The position numbers and the translations under genes are program-made. Below the pieces are notes generated by a model. The model ran no database searches and was not told the origin of the DNA. It saw only the letters and a list, made by a program, of their open reading frames with translations. Below are positions 63,432 through 64,000 of a stretch of 64,000 nt of DNA, piece by piece. The stretch covers positions 1-64,000 of the forward strand of contig CAYHQN010000007.1 of assembly GCA_964358545.1 (NCBI GenBank). The letters run 5' to 3'. The stretch is from CAINVV01 sp031432175. GTDB taxonomy: Bacteria; Bacteroidota; Bacteroidia; Bacteroidales; Prolixibacteraceae. How positions within the stretch are numbered: position 1 is the first letter of the stretch; every line of letters starts with the position of its first letter.

Positions 63432-64000
63432 TTAATTGGTGTACTTGATAAATTTTAAGCCGGTTACTTGTTTGAATTGGGGGCTTGTTGCTCCAAATAC
63501 CGACCTAAGGTAAATTTTTACGTCGCTTGCCACGTCAACAAGGCCTGTATCATCTTTGTACATGGTATCGTTGCGTGCTATACGGGCATTGTTTAAAGGT
63601 ATTTCGGCGTTAATTACGGCGAGGTTCTTCGCTTTTAGATCCGCATACAATGCTGTGAGGGCAGCAATCTTTAAATCGGCTTCGTTTGGGACATATTGAG
63701 AAACAGATGATAATAATTGAATGAGTTTGTCGAGGTTATCCAGTCGATTATCGTAACCTCTTTGTGAGGCAGAGATTTCAACAATTTCTTTGCCGGTTTC
63801 GGTTGCAGCGTTTTTTTCTTCTTCTGTCTTTTTAGGGGTAGCCCGGCGACCTTGCAACTTGCGGACAATGGTTTGTGCCGATTGAATTACTTCTTTAGTT
63901 GTATCAGAAGCTTTTAGCGCATTGTTGACACGGGTAATCAACTTGTCGAATGGTTTAAATGCGGTAACCCTTGCGGTAACTGCATTTTTATAGGCAGGCA
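63432..64000 (-). CDS. Unknown protein, 5' end beyond the window
   Basis: The minus-strand frame ending at 63432 is open to the window edge, giving at least 189 residues; internal TTG at 63941 is not a convincing start because the same protein-like sequence continues upstream (AVTARVTAFKPFDKLITRVN). Visible blocks are a Lys/Glu-rich stretch (RRATPKKTEEEKNAATETGK), a helical LDNLDKLIQLLSSVSQYVP, and a C terminus SPQFKQVTGLKFIKYTN. It is mostly helical and charged, with no motif I recognise. It ends 26 bases from the 21-base tandem array. Confidence 0.75.
   Translation of the reverse strand, partial: PAYKNAVTARVTAFKPFDKLITRVNNALKASDTTKEVIQSAQTIVRKLQGRRATPKKTEEEKNAATETGKEIVEISASQRGYDNRLDNLDKLIQLLSSVSQYVPNEADLKIAALTALYADLKAKNLAVINAEIPLNNARIARNDTMYKDDTGLVDVASDVKIYLRSVFGATSPQFKQVTGLKFIKYTN

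Noticed and set aside
63135..63458. Plus-strand open frame of 107 codons with a 14-residue hydrophobic repeat
   Set aside because: It is created by the 21-base tandem array, whose unit length is a multiple of three. It has no ribosome-binding site and overlaps the end of the minus-strand gene.
1..64000. tRNA, rRNA, insertion-sequence transposases or prophage genes
   Set aside because: I looked for them while reading both strands and saw no convincing case; small RNAs cannot be excluded by eye.

Overview
The window comes from an AT-rich member of the Bacteroidota. Supporting signs are a dense run of exported glycoside hydrolases with lipoprotein or Sec signal peptides, TAnnTTTG-type promoter elements, an 1102-residue SecA, a GxxExxY protein and a fusion of a CE12-type esterase to a six-hairpin domain. 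Assignment below phylum is not possible from the sequence alone.

Bases 1-19041 are the end of a polysaccharide-utilisation region. It encodes two GH29-type alpha-L-fucosidase-like enzymes, a DUF5703/discoidin protein, a GH2 enzyme, two paralogous GH95 enzymes, a GC-richer GH5-like enzyme, a GH36-like enzyme and a broken lipoprotein gene. No SusC/SusD pair is present. The enzyme set points to fucosylated, galactose-containing glycans. Three genes share one lipoprotein leader at the DNA level, and the two GH95 genes share a 229-base perfectly identical tract inside otherwise diverged sequence, which looks like gene conversion.

Bases 19107-40781 are a GntR/FCD regulator facing a single 20-gene operon: GH36 alpha-galactosidase, mutarotase-like protein, five SDR dehydrogenases, an acetoin-dehydrogenase-like E1alpha/E1beta/E2 set, a fused E1alpha-beta, two cupins, two RhaT-family sugar transporters, a LarA-family racemase, a VOC protein, an aldehyde dehydrogenase, an UlaG-like metallohydrolase and an L-fuconolactonase-like amidohydrolase. 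No sugar kinase, isomerase, sugar-acid dehydratase or aldolase is visible. My favoured reading is an oxidative 6-deoxyhexose pathway ending in thiamine-dependent acyloin cleavage to acetyl-CoA. This is the best candidate for an undescribed system here.

Bases 40791-44600 hold two fragments of a DUF1080 gene in permuted order around an ECF sigma factor, a glutathione peroxidase, a block of intergenic repeats, and dnaX with an A10 slippage site separating gamma from tau. Bases 44710-50770 are housekeeping genes (icd, ferritin, secA, lgt). A GxxExxY gene lies inside 38-base imperfect inverted repeats at 50769-51393.

Bases 51697-58218 form a second unusual cluster: two membrane-anchored GcvH-like lipoyl-domain proteins (one with a periplasmic substrate-binding domain), a histidine kinase with heme-c-type CxxCH and CX4CH motifs in its sensor domain, a sigma-54 response regulator and an archaemetzincin, with two sigma-54-like promoters. 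The window ends with the CE12 fusion enzyme, prfC, and a partial unknown gene whose 3' side carries a 12-unit, 21-base tandem repeat and a strong terminator.
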